Notes: generated by a model from the letters alone, not told the origin. A stretch of 64,000 nt of DNA from an uncultured Lachnospiraceae bacterium (GCA_905233695.1 CAJODN010000002.1:1-64000); one strand, 5' to 3'; numbered from the stretch's first letter, positions 44,351 through 54,112 are shown. Made by a program: numbers and translations.

Positions 44351-44815
44351 ATGTCACTTCGAGAGAAGTACGAGAAGAAGACGGAAGAACTAATACTTCC
44401 CATACTTTTAGATTTTGGTTTTGAGCTTGTTGATATCGAATTTGTTAAGGAAGGGCAAGATTTTTTCCTTAGAGCCTATATCGATAAGCCCGGAGGAATA
44501 ACGATTGACGATTGCGTCGATGTATCCCGTAAGATGAACGATCTGTTGGATGAACACGACTTTATCAAGGAGAAATACATATTCGAAGTGAGTTCCCCCG
44601 GTCTTGACAGACCGCTTAAGAAGGATAAGGACTTTAAGCGCAGTCTCGGTAAGAATGTTGAAGTTCGCACCTTTAAGAAGATTAACGGCGAGAAAGAGTT
44701 TGAAGGTGAACTTGTATCCTTCGATGATAAAACATTTACAATAAGTATTAATAATGAAGAGATGACATTCACTAAAAAGGATGTATCACTTGTTAGATTA
44801 GCATTTGACTTTTAG
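44351..44815 (+). CDS. rimP: ribosome maturation factor RimP
   Basis: Needed for 30S subunit maturation. The motif PILLDFGFELVDIEFVKEG and DCVDVSRKMNDLLDEHDFI are characteristic, as is EVSSPGLDRPLKKDKDF. I use ATG 44351, directly behind GGTGGTGAG; an upstream in-frame ATG (44318) would add 11 residues lying over that ribosome-binding site. Length 154 is normal. It heads the nusA-infB operon. No strong promoter is visible between the tRNA terminator and this gene. Confidence 0.95.
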   Translation: MSLREKYEKKTEELILPILLDFGFELVDIEFVKEGQDFFLRAYIDKPGGITIDDCVDVSRKMNDLLDEHDFIKEKYIFEVSSPGLDRPLKKDKDFKRSLGKNVEVRTFKKINGEKEFEGELVSFDDKTFTISINNEEMTFTKKDVSLVRLAFDF

Positions 44816-44843
44816 CGTTTTAATTATATTATAGGAGGTTATT

Positions 44844-46091
44844 ATGGACGTTAAGGTGTTTATGGAAGCTTTGGAAGGCTTAGAAGAGAAAGGAATTACT
44901 AAGGATGTTGTGTTCGATGCGATGGAAGAAGCACTTCTTAATGCATGTAAACAGCATTTCGGTACAAGGGATAATTTCACGGTATTTATCGACAGAGACA
45001 AGATTGAGTGCCGTATCATTCAGTCCAGAGAGGTTGTTGAAAATGTAGAGAACGCGGTAAGCCAGATCTCTCTCGAAGATGCTTTAAGTATTGATAAGGT
45101 ATTCAAGATTGGTGATACTGTTAACACAGAGATTGACACTAAAGAATTCTCAAGAATTGCGGCAACCAACGCCAAGGGAACAATTACCCAGAGGCTTCGT
45201 GATGTTGAGAAGAATAATATATATAATGAATACAGTGAGCTTAATAAGACAGTTGTTACGGGAACTGTTCAGAGATTCATGGGAAGAACGATATGCGTAG
45301 ACCTTGGAAGAGTTGACGCATTTCTTCCTGAGAAAGAACAGGTCAGGGGCGAGTACTTCAGGCAGTCTGACAGAATTAAGGTATACATTGTTAAGGTTGA
45401 CAAGAATCCCAAAGGTATTCGTGTCAATGTATCAAGAACACACCCCGATCTTGTCCGCGGACTGTTCTCAGAGGAAGTATCTGAGATTAGAGACGGAATT
45501 GTGGAGATTAAGAATGTAGCAAGAGAAGCGGGAAGCAGAACGAAGATTTCGGTTTATTCTACCGATGAAAATGTTGATCCCGTCGGTGCTTGTGTTGGAA
45601 TTAACGGAACTCGTGTTAATGCCATTGTTGATGAATTAAACGGCGAGAAGATTGATATTATTAATTGGAGTGAGAACCCGGCTCAATTAATAGAGAATGC
45701 GCTTAGTCCTGCTAAGGTTATCGGTGTTATAGCTGATGAAGACGAGAAGACAGCGCAAGTAATTGTTCCCGATTATCAGCTTTCGCTTGCGATCGGTAAA
45801 TCAGGTCAGAATGCAAGACTTGCCGCACGTCTTACTAATTATAAGATTGATATTAAGAGTGAGACTCAGGCAAGAGAATCAGGAGAATTCGACGAATACT
45901 TCGGTGAAGACGATTATTATTACGAAGATGAATATTACGGCGAAGATGAAGAGTACTACCTTGATGAAGAGTACGATGAGGAGTACGCTGATGAATATGA
46001 GGAAGAAGCTTTAGAAGATGAGGGTTCCGAAGATGTAACAGAAGAAGCCGAGCCTGATAATACAGAGGATGAAAAAACAGATGACGAATAA
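44844..46091 (+). CDS. nusA: transcription termination/antitermination factor NusA
   Basis: RNA-polymerase-binding elongation factor. Domain order: N-terminal RNAP-binding domain (1-125), S1 domain (about 130-200: VVTGTVQRFMGRTICVDLG), KH1 (SRTHPDLVRGLFSEEVSEI) and KH2 (about 270-350: PDYQLSLAIGKSGQNARLAA). The last about 60 residues form a very acidic Tyr/Glu/Asp tail, a common feature of clostridial NusA. At 415 residues it lacks the C-terminal repeats of E. coli NusA, as expected. It overlaps the next gene slightly. Confidence 0.96.
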   Translation: MDVKVFMEALEGLEEKGITKDVVFDAMEEALLNACKQHFGTRDNFTVFIDRDKIECRIIQSREVVENVENAVSQISLEDALSIDKVFKIGDTVNTEIDTKEFSRIAATNAKGTITQRLRDVEKNNIYNEYSELNKTVVTGTVQRFMGRTICVDLGRVDAFLPEKEQVRGEYFRQSDRIKVYIVKVDKNPKGIRVNVSRTHPDLVRGLFSEEVSEIRDGIVEIKNVAREAGSRTKISVYSTDENVDPVGACVGINGTRVNAIVDELNGEKIDIINWSENPAQLIENALSPAKVIGVIADEDEKTAQVIVPDYQLSLAIGKSGQNARLAARLTNYKIDIKSETQARESGEFDEYFGEDDYYYEDEYYGEDEEYYLDEEYDEEYADEYEEEALEDEGSEDVTEEAEPDNTEDEKTDDE

Positions 46092-46383
46092 GTTGCTTTC
46101 AATGATTGGCCTTTCGGCTAAGGCCGGTAAGGTTTCAAGCGGTGAATTTGCCGTTGAGAAGGCTGTTAAGTCAAAAGCCGCATTTCTTGTAATTGTTGCG
46201 AAAGATGCATCGGACAATACGAGAAAGAAGTTTTCAGATATGTGTAAATATTACGAAACACCGATTATATTCTTCGGGACAAAAGAGGAACTCGGCAAAG
46301 TCCTCGGCAAAGAATATCGTGCTTCGTTAGCAATATCAGACGAGAATTTCGCTAAAGGAATAGAAGAAAAGATCAATTCTTAA
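46081..46383 (+). CDS. L7Ae/L30e-family ribosomal protein YlxQ
   Basis: Small RNA-binding protein of the nusA-infB operon, related to L7Ae (kink-turn binding). Motifs are LSMIGLSAKAGKVSSGEFAVE and VIVAKDASDNTRKKFSDMC with YYETPI after it. I place the start at ATG 46081; ATG 46069 in the same frame is also possible. Either way it overlaps the nusA end (46091). In Bacillus the order is nusA-ylxR-ylxQ-infB; no ylxR is present here. Confidence 0.9.
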   Translation: MTNKLLSMIGLSAKAGKVSSGEFAVEKAVKSKAAFLVIVAKDASDNTRKKFSDMCKYYETPIIFFGTKEELGKVLGKEYRASLAISDENFAKGIEEKINS

Positions 46384-46404
46384 GCGGATAACGGAGGTGT
46401 ATAT

Positions 46405-49056
46405 ATGGCGAAAGTTAGAGTATATGAATTAGCTAAAGAACTAGACGTGGAATCGAAGGAGATCGTAGCATTCCTTGCAAATCAGGGAGTAGAAGTTAAG
46501 AGTGCAAGCGGTCTCGACGAGGAAATGTGTGATAATGTAAGAAAAGGACTGAAGAAGGGCGAATCAAGCGATAAGGATTCACCGGATAATACTGCTTCGG
46601 AAAAGGTCGCTGTGCCTAAAAAAGCAGAACCTAAGGAAGATAAGCCTAAGAAGGAAGAGTCAGAAGACAAATCTTCTTCAGACGGTAAGAAGTCTCAAGA
46701 AGTTAAGAAAGCACAGACAAAGGCTCCCGCCAAAAAGCCTGTTAAGAAGGAAGGGGCTTTGGAAGCCGGAGAGAAGAAGCCTGTTCCCAAGAAGAAAAAG
46801 ACAGTCGTATTTAACCTCGGTAATTCTTCAGGTGGCGGAAGACGTCTAAGGGGTGATGGAAGAAGACCTGCTCCCGGCAAAAGAAGCGATGGAAGAAGAG
46901 GTCCTATTAGAGTGAGGGACGGTGTTGAGGCGCCCTCTGTTATTCGTGCGAGGAAGGAAGCCGAAGAGGCAAGACGTCGCGAAAGAGAAGCCGCTTCAGT
47001 TACGCCGGATGGCGAGAGTTCTCGTCCTGTAAGTCCCGAGAAGAAGGCTGCAAGGGACAAAAGTATGCCCGAGAGACCGAGAAGACGTAATGTATATAAG
47101 GATGCGCCGGCCGGTAATAAGGTTGCACAGGGTGCTCCCGATTCCAATAAGCCTAATGCAAGACGATCTAAGCAAGGTAAGAAGAGTAACGGAAGAGATA
47201 ACGACAGACTCGGAAGAAAAGAAGAGAACTATCGTAACTTAGAGAAGAACGGCGGTGTTAAGCCGAAGAAGCCTCAGAAGAAGGCGTTTGAGAAGAGTGA
47301 CGAGATCCGTTCTGTTAAGATTCCCGAGAGACTTACTATTCGCGAGTTCTCAGACAGAATCAAGGTTCCTGCGTCTGATATTATTAAGAAATTGTTCTTA
47401 AAGAACATTCTTGTAACGGTTAACCATGATATCGAGTTCGATCAAGCTGAAGAAATCGCTCTTGAATATAATGTAATTGCTGAGCTGGAAGAAAAGGTTG
47501 ATGTTATAGCAGAGCTTCTTAAGGAAGAAGCGGAAGACGAGAAGACACTTAAGATGCGTCCTCCCGTTGTCTGTGTAATGGGTCACGTCGATCATGGTAA
47601 GACGTCGCTTCTTGATGCTATAAGAGATACGAAGGTAACCGATAGAGAAGCCGGCGGTATCACACAGCATATCGGTGCTTATATGGTTCCTGTTAACGGT
47701 CAGAAGATTACATTTCTTGATACTCCCGGTCATGAAGCATTTACGGCAATGCGTATGCGCGGAGCTAATTCTACCGATATCGCAATTCTTGTTGTTGCTG
47801 CCGATGACGGTGTTATGCCGCAGACTGTAGAAGCTATTAACCATGCCAAGGCTGCCGATATTGAGATAATCGTTGCAATTAATAAGATTGATAAGCCCGG
47901 TGCCAATATCGAGAGAGTTAAGCAAGAGCTTTCTGAATATGAACTTGTTCCCGAGGATTGGGGAGGAAATACGGTATTTTGTCCTGTATCTGCTCATACA
48001 GGTGAGGGAATTGACAACTTACTTGAGATGATACTTCTTACGGCGGAGGTTCTTGAGCTTAAGGCTAATCCTAAGAGAAATGCCAGAGGTCTTGTTATCG
48101 AAGCTAAGCTTGATAAGGGTAGAGGTACCGTTGCAACCGTTCTTGTACAGAAGGGTACTCTTAAGGTAGGAGATCCGATTGCCGCAGGCTCTTCATACGG
48201 TAAAGTAAGAGCCATGGTTGATGAGAACGGCAAGAGAGTTAAAGCGGCAGGACCTTCTACGCCTGTAGAGATAATCGGTCTTTCGGAGGTTCCCAATGCC
48301 GGTGAAATCTTCATGGCAATGGATTCCGAGAAGGAGGCCCATAGCTTTGCTAACACATTTGTCACTGAGAGCAAGAATAAGATGGTTGAGGACTCAAGAG
48401 TTAAGATGTCTCTTGACGATCTCTTCTCACAGATTCAGACAGGTAACCTTAAGGAACTTAACCTTATTGTTAAGGCTGATGTTCAAGGATCTGTTGAAGC
48501 CGTTAAGCAATCACTTGTTAAGCTGTCTAATGACGAAGTAGTTGTTAAGGTTATTCATGGTGGCGTTGGTGCCATTAATGAAAGTGACGTTATCTTGGCA
48601 TCTGCAAGTAATGCGATTATTATCGGATTCAATGTGCGACCCGATGCAATGGCGAAGGAGACTTCAGACAGAGAAGGCGTTGAGATTAAGCTTTACAAGG
48701 TTATCTACAACGCAATCGAAGATGTTGAAGCAGCTATGAAGGGTATGCTTGATCCTGTATACGAAGAGAAGATTATCGGTCATGCTGAGATAAGACAGAT
48801 ATTCAAGTCATCTGACGTTGGTAATATCGCGGGTTCTTATGTCCTCGACGGTTATATGCAGAGAGGCTGTAAGGTCAGAATTAACCGTGGTGATGATATG
48901 ATATTCGAAGGCGACCTTGCATCACTTAAGAGATTCAAGGATGATGTTAAGGAAGTTAAAGCCGGATATGAATGCGGTCTCGTATTCGAAGGCTTCGATG
49001 CTATTCAGGAAGAGGATGTAGTCGAGGCTTACGTTATGGAACAGGTTAACGCATAG
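46405..49056 (+). CDS. infB: translation initiation factor IF-2
   Basis: GTPase that brings initiator tRNA to the 30S subunit. A small N-terminal domain ([21 protein letters not shown]) is followed by a long Lys/Arg/Glu/Pro-rich linker to about residue 295. The G domain carries the P-loop [12 protein letters not shown], the DTPGHEAF switch II and NKIDKPGAN. Domains II-IV complete the protein. Length 883 is within the family range, the linker being variable. AACGGAGG gives the ribosome-binding site. Confidence 0.97.
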   Translation: MAKVRVYELAKELDVESKEIVAFLANQGVEVKSASGLDEEMCDNVRKGLKKGESSDKDSPDNTASEKVAVPKKAEPKEDKPKKEESEDKSSSDGKKSQEVKKAQTKAPAKKPVKKEGALEAGEKKPVPKKKKTVVFNLGNSSGGGRRLRGDGRRPAPGKRSDGRRGPIRVRDGVEAPSVIRARKEAEEARRREREAASVTPDGESSRPVSPEKKAARDKSMPERPRRRNVYKDAPAGNKVAQGAPDSNKPNARRSKQGKKSNGRDNDRLGRKEENYRNLEKNGGVKPKKPQKKAFEKSDEIRSVKIPERLTIREFSDRIKVPASDIIKKLFLKNILVTVNHDIEFDQAEEIALEYNVIAELEEKVDVIAELLKEEAEDEKTLKMRPPVVCVMGHVDHGKTSLLDAIRDTKVTDREAGGITQHIGAYMVPVNGQKITFLDTPGHEAFTAMRMRGANSTDIAILVVAADDGVMPQTVEAINHAKAADIEIIVAINKIDKPGANIERVKQELSEYELVPEDWGGNTVFCPVSAHTGEGIDNLLEMILLTAEVLELKANPKRNARGLVIEAKLDKGRGTVATVLVQKGTLKVGDPIAAGSSYGKVRAMVDENGKRVKAAGPSTPVEIIGLSEVPNAGEIFMAMDSEKEAHSFANTFVTESKNKMVEDSRVKMSLDDLFSQIQTGNLKELNLIVKADVQGSVEAVKQSLVKLSNDEVVVKVIHGGVGAINESDVILASASNAIIIGFNVRPDAMAKETSDREGVEIKLYKVIYNAIEDVEAAMKGMLDPVYEEKIIGHAEIRQIFKSSDVGNIAGSYVLDGYMQRGCKVRINRGDDMIFEGDLASLKRFKDDVKEVKAGYECGLVFEGFDAIQEEDVVEAYVMEQVNA

Positions 49057-49065
49057 ATGACACAT

Positions 49066-49135
49066 TTATAATAGGAAGAAATACATATACTATTATAATA
49101 GGAAGAAACTACGTAGGTATTATAATATGAAGAAA
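49066..49135 (+). repeat. three 27-bp-spaced tandem repeats, the last containing the rbfA start codon
   Basis: TTATAATAGGAAGAAA at 49066-49081 and again at 49093-49108, then TTATAATATGAAGAAA at 49120-49135; spacing is exactly 27 bp each time. The first 16 bases of each unit are conserved. In the third copy a G-to-T difference turns TAGGAAG into TATGAAG and creates the rbfA ATG (49127). Each copy contains TATAAT. Confidence 0.85.
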
Positions 49136-49492
49136 CGCAGTGTTAAGAATACACGTATTAACGAAGAAGTGTTACGCGAACTATCCAATATAATAAGAGG
49201 AGACGTTAAGGATCCGAGAGTCAGTCCCTTAACAAGCGTGGTTGCTGTTGAGGTTGCACCCGATCTTAAGACCGCCAAGGCATATATTAGTGTGCTAGGC
49301 GATGAGGCAGATGCAGAAAAGACGCTCGAGGGGCTTAAGTCTTCTGCCGGATATATAAGACATATGCTGGCAGAGAATATCAATCTTCGCAACACTCCCG
49401 AGATTACATATATTATGGATCAATCTATTGAATACGGGGTAAGAATGAGTCATCTTATCGATGAAGTAAATAAGGAGAAGGGGAATGATTAA
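49127..49492 (+). CDS. rbfA: ribosome-binding factor A
   Basis: KH-fold protein for late 30S (16S 5' end) maturation and cold adaptation. It starts MKKRSVKNTRINEEVLRELS and contains DVKDPRVSPLTSVVAVEVAPD and RTPE-like RNTPEITYIMDQSIEYG; 121 residues. The start codon lies within the third copy of a tandem repeat, and the Shine-Dalgarno is weak (TAGG at 49114-49117). The 3' end overlaps nrnA by 8 bp. Confidence 0.95.
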   Translation: MKKRSVKNTRINEEVLRELSNIIRGDVKDPRVSPLTSVVAVEVAPDLKTAKAYISVLGDEADAEKTLEGLKSSAGYIRHMLAENINLRNTPEITYIMDQSIEYGVRMSHLIDEVNKEKGND

Positions 49493-50504
49493 CTTAGATA
49501 ATGAGCTAAGTGGGGTTGGCACGGTAGCAATATGCGGTCATATAAGACCGGACGGAGACTGTGTCGGTTCGTGCATGGGGCTTTACAACTATATTGCAAG
49601 TAACTATGATGGAATTAAGACTGATGTATATCTTAATCCCATTCCGTCTTGCTTTCGCATTTTCAAGAATTCAGATAAAATCGTAAACTACACAGGGTTC
49701 GACCTTGTGGAATCAATTGACGACTTTCCAAAGCATATACAAGGTTCATACGTTAATAAGAAGCCCTATGATCTGTTGTTCGTGCTTGACTGCAGTGAAT
49801 CGAACAGACTGGGTCCTGCGTACTCCCTTTTTAAAAATGCCAAGAGAACAATCTGCATCGATCACCATATGAATAAAGGTGAATTCGCTGATGTTAACTA
49901 TATAATAGAAGATTACAGCTCAACTTGTGAGCTTATATATAATATCGTTGATTATGATAGGATTGATAAAGCTACTGCGGAATGTCTGTATACAGGAATT
50001 GTAACTGATACCGGTGTGTTCCAATATGACTGTACCACGGTTGATACTATGTGTGCCGCCGGTAAGCTTATGGATAAGGGAATTGATTATTCTTATCTTG
50101 TTGAACACGCATTTTATGAAAAGACTTATGAACAGCAGATGGCACTTGCAACTTCAATTCTTAAATCGGTAAGAGTGAATGATGGTAGGGTGATTTATTC
50201 ATATCTTGATACCGATGAAATGGAAAAGCTTAATGTTGGTCCTAAGGATTTCGAAGGTATCTGTGAGACGCTTCGCGAGACTAAGGGTGTCACTGTTGCA
50301 TTTTTCTTATACCGACAGAGTGATGGTTCGATTAAGGGTTCGCTTCGCGGAACTGACGAAACCGACCTAAGCAGGGTGGCAGGAAGAATGAACGGTGGCG
50401 GTCATAAGAAAGCGGCCGGTTTCCACCTTGACAATATGCCGATGAAAGAAGCTAAGGATATTGTGATAAAAGAACTCGAAAAAGAGATGCAACAGGTTCA
50501 ATAA
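49485..50504 (+). CDS. nrnA: DHH-family oligoribonuclease / pAp phosphatase NrnA
   Basis: Bifunctional nanoRNase and 3'-phosphoadenosine 5'-phosphate phosphatase of the DHH/DHHA1 family. Motifs: GHIRPDGDCVGSCMGL (motif I), LFVLDCSESNRLG, CIDHHMNKGEFAD (DHH), TDTGVFQYD, and the DHHA1 signature MNGGGHKKAAGF near the C-terminus. Length 339 is slightly above the Bacillus protein. It overlaps rbfA and abuts truB, so it is part of the nusA-infB operon and links RNA turnover to translation. Confidence 0.94.
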   Translation: MINLDNELSGVGTVAICGHIRPDGDCVGSCMGLYNYIASNYDGIKTDVYLNPIPSCFRIFKNSDKIVNYTGFDLVESIDDFPKHIQGSYVNKKPYDLLFVLDCSESNRLGPAYSLFKNAKRTICIDHHMNKGEFADVNYIIEDYSSTCELIYNIVDYDRIDKATAECLYTGIVTDTGVFQYDCTTVDTMCAAGKLMDKGIDYSYLVEHAFYEKTYEQQMALATSILKSVRVNDGRVIYSYLDTDEMEKLNVGPKDFEGICETLRETKGVTVAFFLYRQSDGSIKGSLRGTDETDLSRVAGRMNGGGHKKAAGFHLDNMPMKEAKDIVIKELEKEMQQVQ

Positions 50505-50505
50505 T

Positions 50506-51462
50506 ATGCAGTCCGGAATAATAATTATAAATAAGGAAGCCGGCTTTACCAGTTTTGATGTGGTAGCTAAGCTTCGCGGAATATTACATATTAAGAAAAT
50601 AGGACATACAGGAACTCTTGACCCACAGGCTACAGGAGTTCTTCCTATATGTATAGGTAAAGCTACCAAGATCTGCTCACTTCTTACAGATACTGACAAG
50701 ACGTATAAAGCGACGATGCTTCTTGGTCAGTCAACCGATACATATGATATTTTTGGAAATGTTACTGAAAAGCGTGAGGTTATAACTACTCCTGAGGAAG
50801 TACAAAGAGTAATTGAGTCGTTCGTAGGAGAAATAGATCAGATACCGCCTATGTATTCTGCCATTAAGATTAACGGCAAGAAACTCTATGAACTTGCAAG
50901 ACAGGGAAAGGTAGTCGAGAGAAAATCCAGAAGAGTTACTATATATAATGAAGAAACTCTTTCGATTGAACTTCCGAGAGTTAAGTTCAAAGTAGATTGT
51001 TCTAAAGGAACATATATCAGAAGTCTCTGTAATGATATCGGAAATAAGCTTGGCACATTAGGGTGCATGGAAGAACTTGTCAGAAATCGAGTGGGAGATT
51101 TTTGCCTTGAAGATTCATACAAGATATGTGACATCGAGAAAATGATGGATGATGGAACAATAGGTGATGCAATTATTCCGATTGATAGGGTATTTGAAAA
51201 ACACCCCAAGCGGTGTGTAGTTGACAGTGCGACTAAAATGTGCATAAATGGAGGCAAATTAAAGGGTGCAGATTTAGTTGAAACAAATATCAACGAAATC
51301 GAGTCCGCGACAAAACAAAGTGTTGAGGCAAATAAGCCTCAAAATACGTTGAATGAGAACGAGCTCTATTGTCTATATCTTTCGGACGGTACTTTCGTGG
51401 GAGTATACAGAAAAGAGGGGGACACATACAGTCCCGAGAAAATGTTTTATGAAAGTGTTTAA
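50506..51462 (+). CDS. truB: tRNA pseudouridine(55) synthase
   Basis: Makes pseudouridine 55 in the T loop of tRNAs. The catalytic aspartate is D39 in IGHTGTLDPQATGVLPI; YKATMLLGQSTDTYDIFG, MYSAIKINGKKLYELARQG and DCSKGTYIRSLCNDIG are typical. The C-terminal PUA-like part (from about residue 230) is fairly divergent with a polar insert. It starts one base after nrnA. The last 14 bases overlap ribF. Confidence 0.96.
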   Translation: MQSGIIIINKEAGFTSFDVVAKLRGILHIKKIGHTGTLDPQATGVLPICIGKATKICSLLTDTDKTYKATMLLGQSTDTYDIFGNVTEKREVITTPEEVQRVIESFVGEIDQIPPMYSAIKINGKKLYELARQGKVVERKSRRVTIYNEETLSIELPRVKFKVDCSKGTYIRSLCNDIGNKLGTLGCMEELVRNRVGDFCLEDSYKICDIEKMMDDGTIGDAIIPIDRVFEKHPKRCVVDSATKMCINGGKLKGADLVETNINEIESATKQSVEANKPQNTLNENELYCLYLSDGTFVGVYRKEGDTYSPEKMFYESV

Positions 51463-52384
51463 TTCTATTGACGAATTTAATCTTTTGGTAGATACCGTTG
51501 TTACCATAGGAAAATTTGACGGACTTCACAGAGGGCACAAGATTCTCTGTGAGAATTTGTTTGCTATGGAGAAAGATGGTCTTACTTCTGTTGCAATTTC
51601 ATTCGTTGATCCTCCGTCGAATATAGTTGATGATTCGAAGGATAAAAAGATAATGACCAATGATGAGAGATTGTTGCTTTTTAAAGAGAGTGGTATAAGT
51701 GTATTTATTGAATGCCCTTTCGATGAGAAGCTTATGAAGACTGAACCTGAAGATTTTATTAATATGCTTATCGATAGAATCAATATGAAAAGTCTTGTTG
51801 TGGGATCCGACTTCCGATTCGGATATAAGGGCGCCGGTAATGTGGAGCTGCTCAGAAGATTGTCTGAAGAGAAAGGCTTCTCCTTAAAGGTGATTGAGAA
51901 GCTTAAGGAAGATAACGTCGATATCAGTTCAACTCGGATAAGAGATGAGATAAAAAACGGCAATATAACGAAGGCTAATCAGCTGATGGGACGTAATTAT
52001 TTTATATACGGTGAAGTGATACACGGTCGGCAGATAGGGAAGAAGCTGGATTTTCCGACCATTAACATAAGACCGTCAAAGGAAAAGCTTATCCCGGCTA
52101 ACGGCGTATACATAAGTGTTGTAATCATTGATAACCACATTTACCAAGGGATAACCAATGTTGGGACAAGACCTACCTTCGACGACGGTAATGCCTTAAG
52201 TATAGAGACACATATCATTGACTTTGACTATGACATATACGGTAAAGAAGTCAAGGTGGTGTTCCTTGAGAAGATAAGAGATGAGATAAGATTCAATTCC
52301 ATGTTCGAACTTCGGAATCAGCTTATGAAAGATAAGAACGCGGGAATTGACTTCTTCAGTAACGAGCATGTCAGACTTTCGTAA
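51449..52384 (+). CDS. ribF: bifunctional riboflavin kinase / FAD synthetase
   Basis: Converts riboflavin to FMN and FAD. The N-terminal nucleotidyltransferase has TIGKFDGLHRGHKIL and SSTRIRDEIKNGNITKANQL. The kinase domain contains the GRQIGKKLDFPTINI signature with NGVYISVV. I place the start at ATG 51449 (MKVFNSIDEF), giving 311 residues, the family size; an upstream in-frame ATG at 51353 lies well inside truB. It is the last gene of the operon and is followed by a terminator. Confidence 0.95.
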   Translation: MKVFNSIDEFNLLVDTVVTIGKFDGLHRGHKILCENLFAMEKDGLTSVAISFVDPPSNIVDDSKDKKIMTNDERLLLFKESGISVFIECPFDEKLMKTEPEDFINMLIDRINMKSLVVGSDFRFGYKGAGNVELLRRLSEEKGFSLKVIEKLKEDNVDISSTRIRDEIKNGNITKANQLMGRNYFIYGEVIHGRQIGKKLDFPTINIRPSKEKLIPANGVYISVVIIDNHIYQGITNVGTRPTFDDGNALSIETHIIDFDYDIYGKEVKVVFLEKIRDEIRFNSMFELRNQLMKDKNAGIDFFSNEHVRLS

Positions 52385-52398
52385 TTATTCTAAGAAAG

Positions 52399-52428
52399 TC
52401 CGGCATGTTTTTATGTCCGGATTTATTA
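52399..52428 (+). terminator. Rho-independent terminator after ribF
   Basis: TCCGGCAT (52399-52406) pairs with ATGTCCGGA (52413-52421, one bulge), followed by TTTATT. An alternative hairpin (GACTTTC...GAAAGTC, 52374-52401) shares part of the left arm. Confidence 0.7.
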
Positions 52429-52514
52429 GAATCTATGCGACTTTCCGAGGTTTTAGAATGTTTCGAAAATGTTACATTAAGTCGAAATAATTACAAAAAT
52501 ATTACAAAAATTTG

Positions 52515-52543
52515 TTGACAATCGAAAAATCGCTTGTTATACT
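52515..52543 (+). promoter_or_regulatory. sigma-A promoter of the NlpC/P60 gene
   Basis: A consensus TTGACA at 52515-52520 and TATACT at 52538-52543 with a 17-bp spacer and an extended -10 TGT. The leader is about 90 nt. I see no c-di-AMP riboswitch in it. Confidence 0.85.
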
Positions 52544-52639
52544 CGGTTACGCTAGCGTTGGATTTTGACTGACTATTTTTGTTCATTGTAAATATTTTTA
52601 ATGATTTTTTGCCGATTGGCAAATGAGGAGGAATCATTC

Positions 52640-53695
52640 ATGAGGAAGAAGATTGTAAGTGCGGCTGCTGTTTTTGCATGCGGTTTGGTGTTGGTTACGG
52701 GCTCTGTTGTTGCCTATAAGAGCCAGGAAACTGAGATGTATTCGACGGCAGGGGTTTTCAACTATACAGCTCCGGCGGGATATGATAAATCAGAGGTTAC
52801 AGCCCCGGACACTAAAGGAAACTCAGAGGTATCGGTTGCAGATGCCAACGTAGTTTCAACTGCTGCGAGAAACACATACGGATACACCAATCTCGGAATG
52901 TCAAATGTCAGTGATACGTTGAACGTCCGGGCGGAAGCGACAACCGATTCCGATATAGTAGGTGTTATGCCGGGAACCGCTGCTTGCGAGATCTTAGAAC
53001 AGGACGGTGATTGGTATCATATTAAGTCCGGAGATGTTGAAGGATACTGCCTCGGAGAATACATTTTAACAGGTGATGCGGCTTGTGATAAAGCCGATGA
53101 AACCGTTGCCAACAAGGCAACCGTTAACTGTGATGCCCTTATTATGAGAGATGCGCCTTCCACGGAAGCAGGCGTCGTTGAGACTATGAAGCAGGGCGAG
53201 AAAGTTACTGTAGTTGAAGAGCTTGACGGCTGGTTTAAAGTTGCAGACAGTGACAAAGAGGGTTACTGCAGTGCCGAATATGTAACAGTCGGTGTTGAGA
53301 TTCCTACAGCTGTTGACAAGGAACAGGCTTCATCTAATGGTGGTTCAAGCGTTGTATCCAATGCGCTTCAGTATGTCGGCGGAAGATATGTATGGGGTGG
53401 TGAGTCACTTAAGAGTGGTGTTGACTGCTCGGGATTTACCATGAAGATATATGAGCAATACGGCGTATACCTTCCTCACTCAGCAGATGCACAGAAGAAT
53501 ATGGGAACTAAGGTTGCAAGCCTTGCGGAAGCACAGCCCGGTGACCTTGTGTTCTACGGAAGCGGCGGATATGCTAACCACGTAGGTATCTACATGGGCG
53601 ACGGACAGCTTGTTCACGCATCCTCTGCCAAGACGGGAATTAAGATTAGTAACGCATCTTATCGTACACCGATTGCAATCAGAAGATATCTGTAA
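52640..53695 (+). CDS. secreted SH3b/NlpC-P60 peptidoglycan endopeptidase
   Basis: Predicted extracellular D,L-endopeptidase that trims peptidoglycan stems. A signal peptide (MRKKIVSAAAVFACG, about 30 residues) is followed by two SH3b domains (about residues 85-145 with LNVRAEATTDSDIVGVM, and 160-225 with LIMRDAPSTEAGVVETM). The NlpC/P60 domain starts near 240; the catalytic cysteine is C263 in GVDCSGFT, and the histidines are in ANHVGIYMG and LVHASS. ATG 52640 is chosen because GAGGAGG precedes it; the in-frame ATG at 52601 would precede the signal peptide. It is a single-gene unit with its own promoter. Confidence 0.93.
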   Translation: MRKKIVSAAAVFACGLVLVTGSVVAYKSQETEMYSTAGVFNYTAPAGYDKSEVTAPDTKGNSEVSVADANVVSTAARNTYGYTNLGMSNVSDTLNVRAEATTDSDIVGVMPGTAACEILEQDGDWYHIKSGDVEGYCLGEYILTGDAACDKADETVANKATVNCDALIMRDAPSTEAGVVETMKQGEKVTVVEELDGWFKVADSDKEGYCSAEYVTVGVEIPTAVDKEQASSNGGSSVVSNALQYVGGRYVWGGESLKSGVDCSGFTMKIYEQYGVYLPHSADAQKNMGTKVASLAEAQPGDLVFYGSGGYANHVGIYMGDGQLVHASSAKTGIKISNASYRTPIAIRRYL

Positions 53696-53710
53696 TAACG
53701 ACATTTTCCC

Positions 53711-53739
53711 TTTACAGGGTGAATAATATATGTTAACAT
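53711..53739 (+). promoter_or_regulatory. likely promoter of rpsO
   Basis: TTTACA at 53711-53716 and TAACAT at 53734-53739 with a 17-bp spacer and an extended -10 TGT. It would leave a leader of about 93 nt before rpsO, containing a small CGTT/AACG hairpin and no ORF; S15 feedback control is plausible but unproven. Confidence 0.55.
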
Positions 53740-53838
53740 TAATCTGTTGCGAGTTAGCACAGAATACCTACGTTCGGTTAACGGACTACTCCATCCCTTA
53801 ACTGGATATAGGCTGTAAAAACAATTAGGAGGAATCAA

Positions 53839-54105
53839 ATGATTACAAAAGAAAAGAAACAGGCTATTATTGACGAATATGCCACTAAGCCCGGTGACAC
53901 AGGTTCTCCGGAGGTACAGGTTGCTGTACTTACTGCCAGAATTGCAGAGCTTACAGAGCATCTTCAAGAGAATCCCAAGGATCATCACTCAAGACGAGGA
54001 CTGCTTAAGATGGTTGGTAAGAGACGTAATCTGTTAGGATATCTCAAAGAAAAGGATATCGACAGGTATCGTTCACTAATCGAAAGATTAGGCTTAAGAA
54101 AGTAG
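53839..54105 (+). CDS. rpsO: 30S ribosomal protein S15
   Basis: Primary 16S rRNA-binding protein of the platform. The 88 residues fit exactly, with [43 protein letters not shown] and IERLGLRK at the end. AGGAGG ribosome-binding site. It is followed by a strong terminator and then pnp, the common rpsO-pnp arrangement. Confidence 0.98.
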   Translation: MITKEKKQAIIDEYATKPGDTGSPEVQVAVLTARIAELTEHLQENPKDHHSRRGLLKMVGKRRNLLGYLKEKDIDRYRSLIERLGLRK

Positions 54106-54112
54106 TATTTAG

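Noticed and set aside
46695-47147. 150-codon antisense ORF within infB
   Set aside because: It is the shadow of the Lys/Arg/Pro-rich IF-2 linker, with no ribosome-binding site.
49066-49135. Possible CRISPR-like array (three 27-bp-spaced repeats)
   Set aside because: The conserved part is only 16 bp with 11-bp spacers, there are no cas genes, and the last copy lies in the rbfA start.
52544-52639. c-di-AMP (ydaO-type) riboswitch before the NlpC/P60 gene
   Set aside because: The leader is only about 90 nt and AT-rich, and I could not find the paired helices or the conserved core expected for that class.
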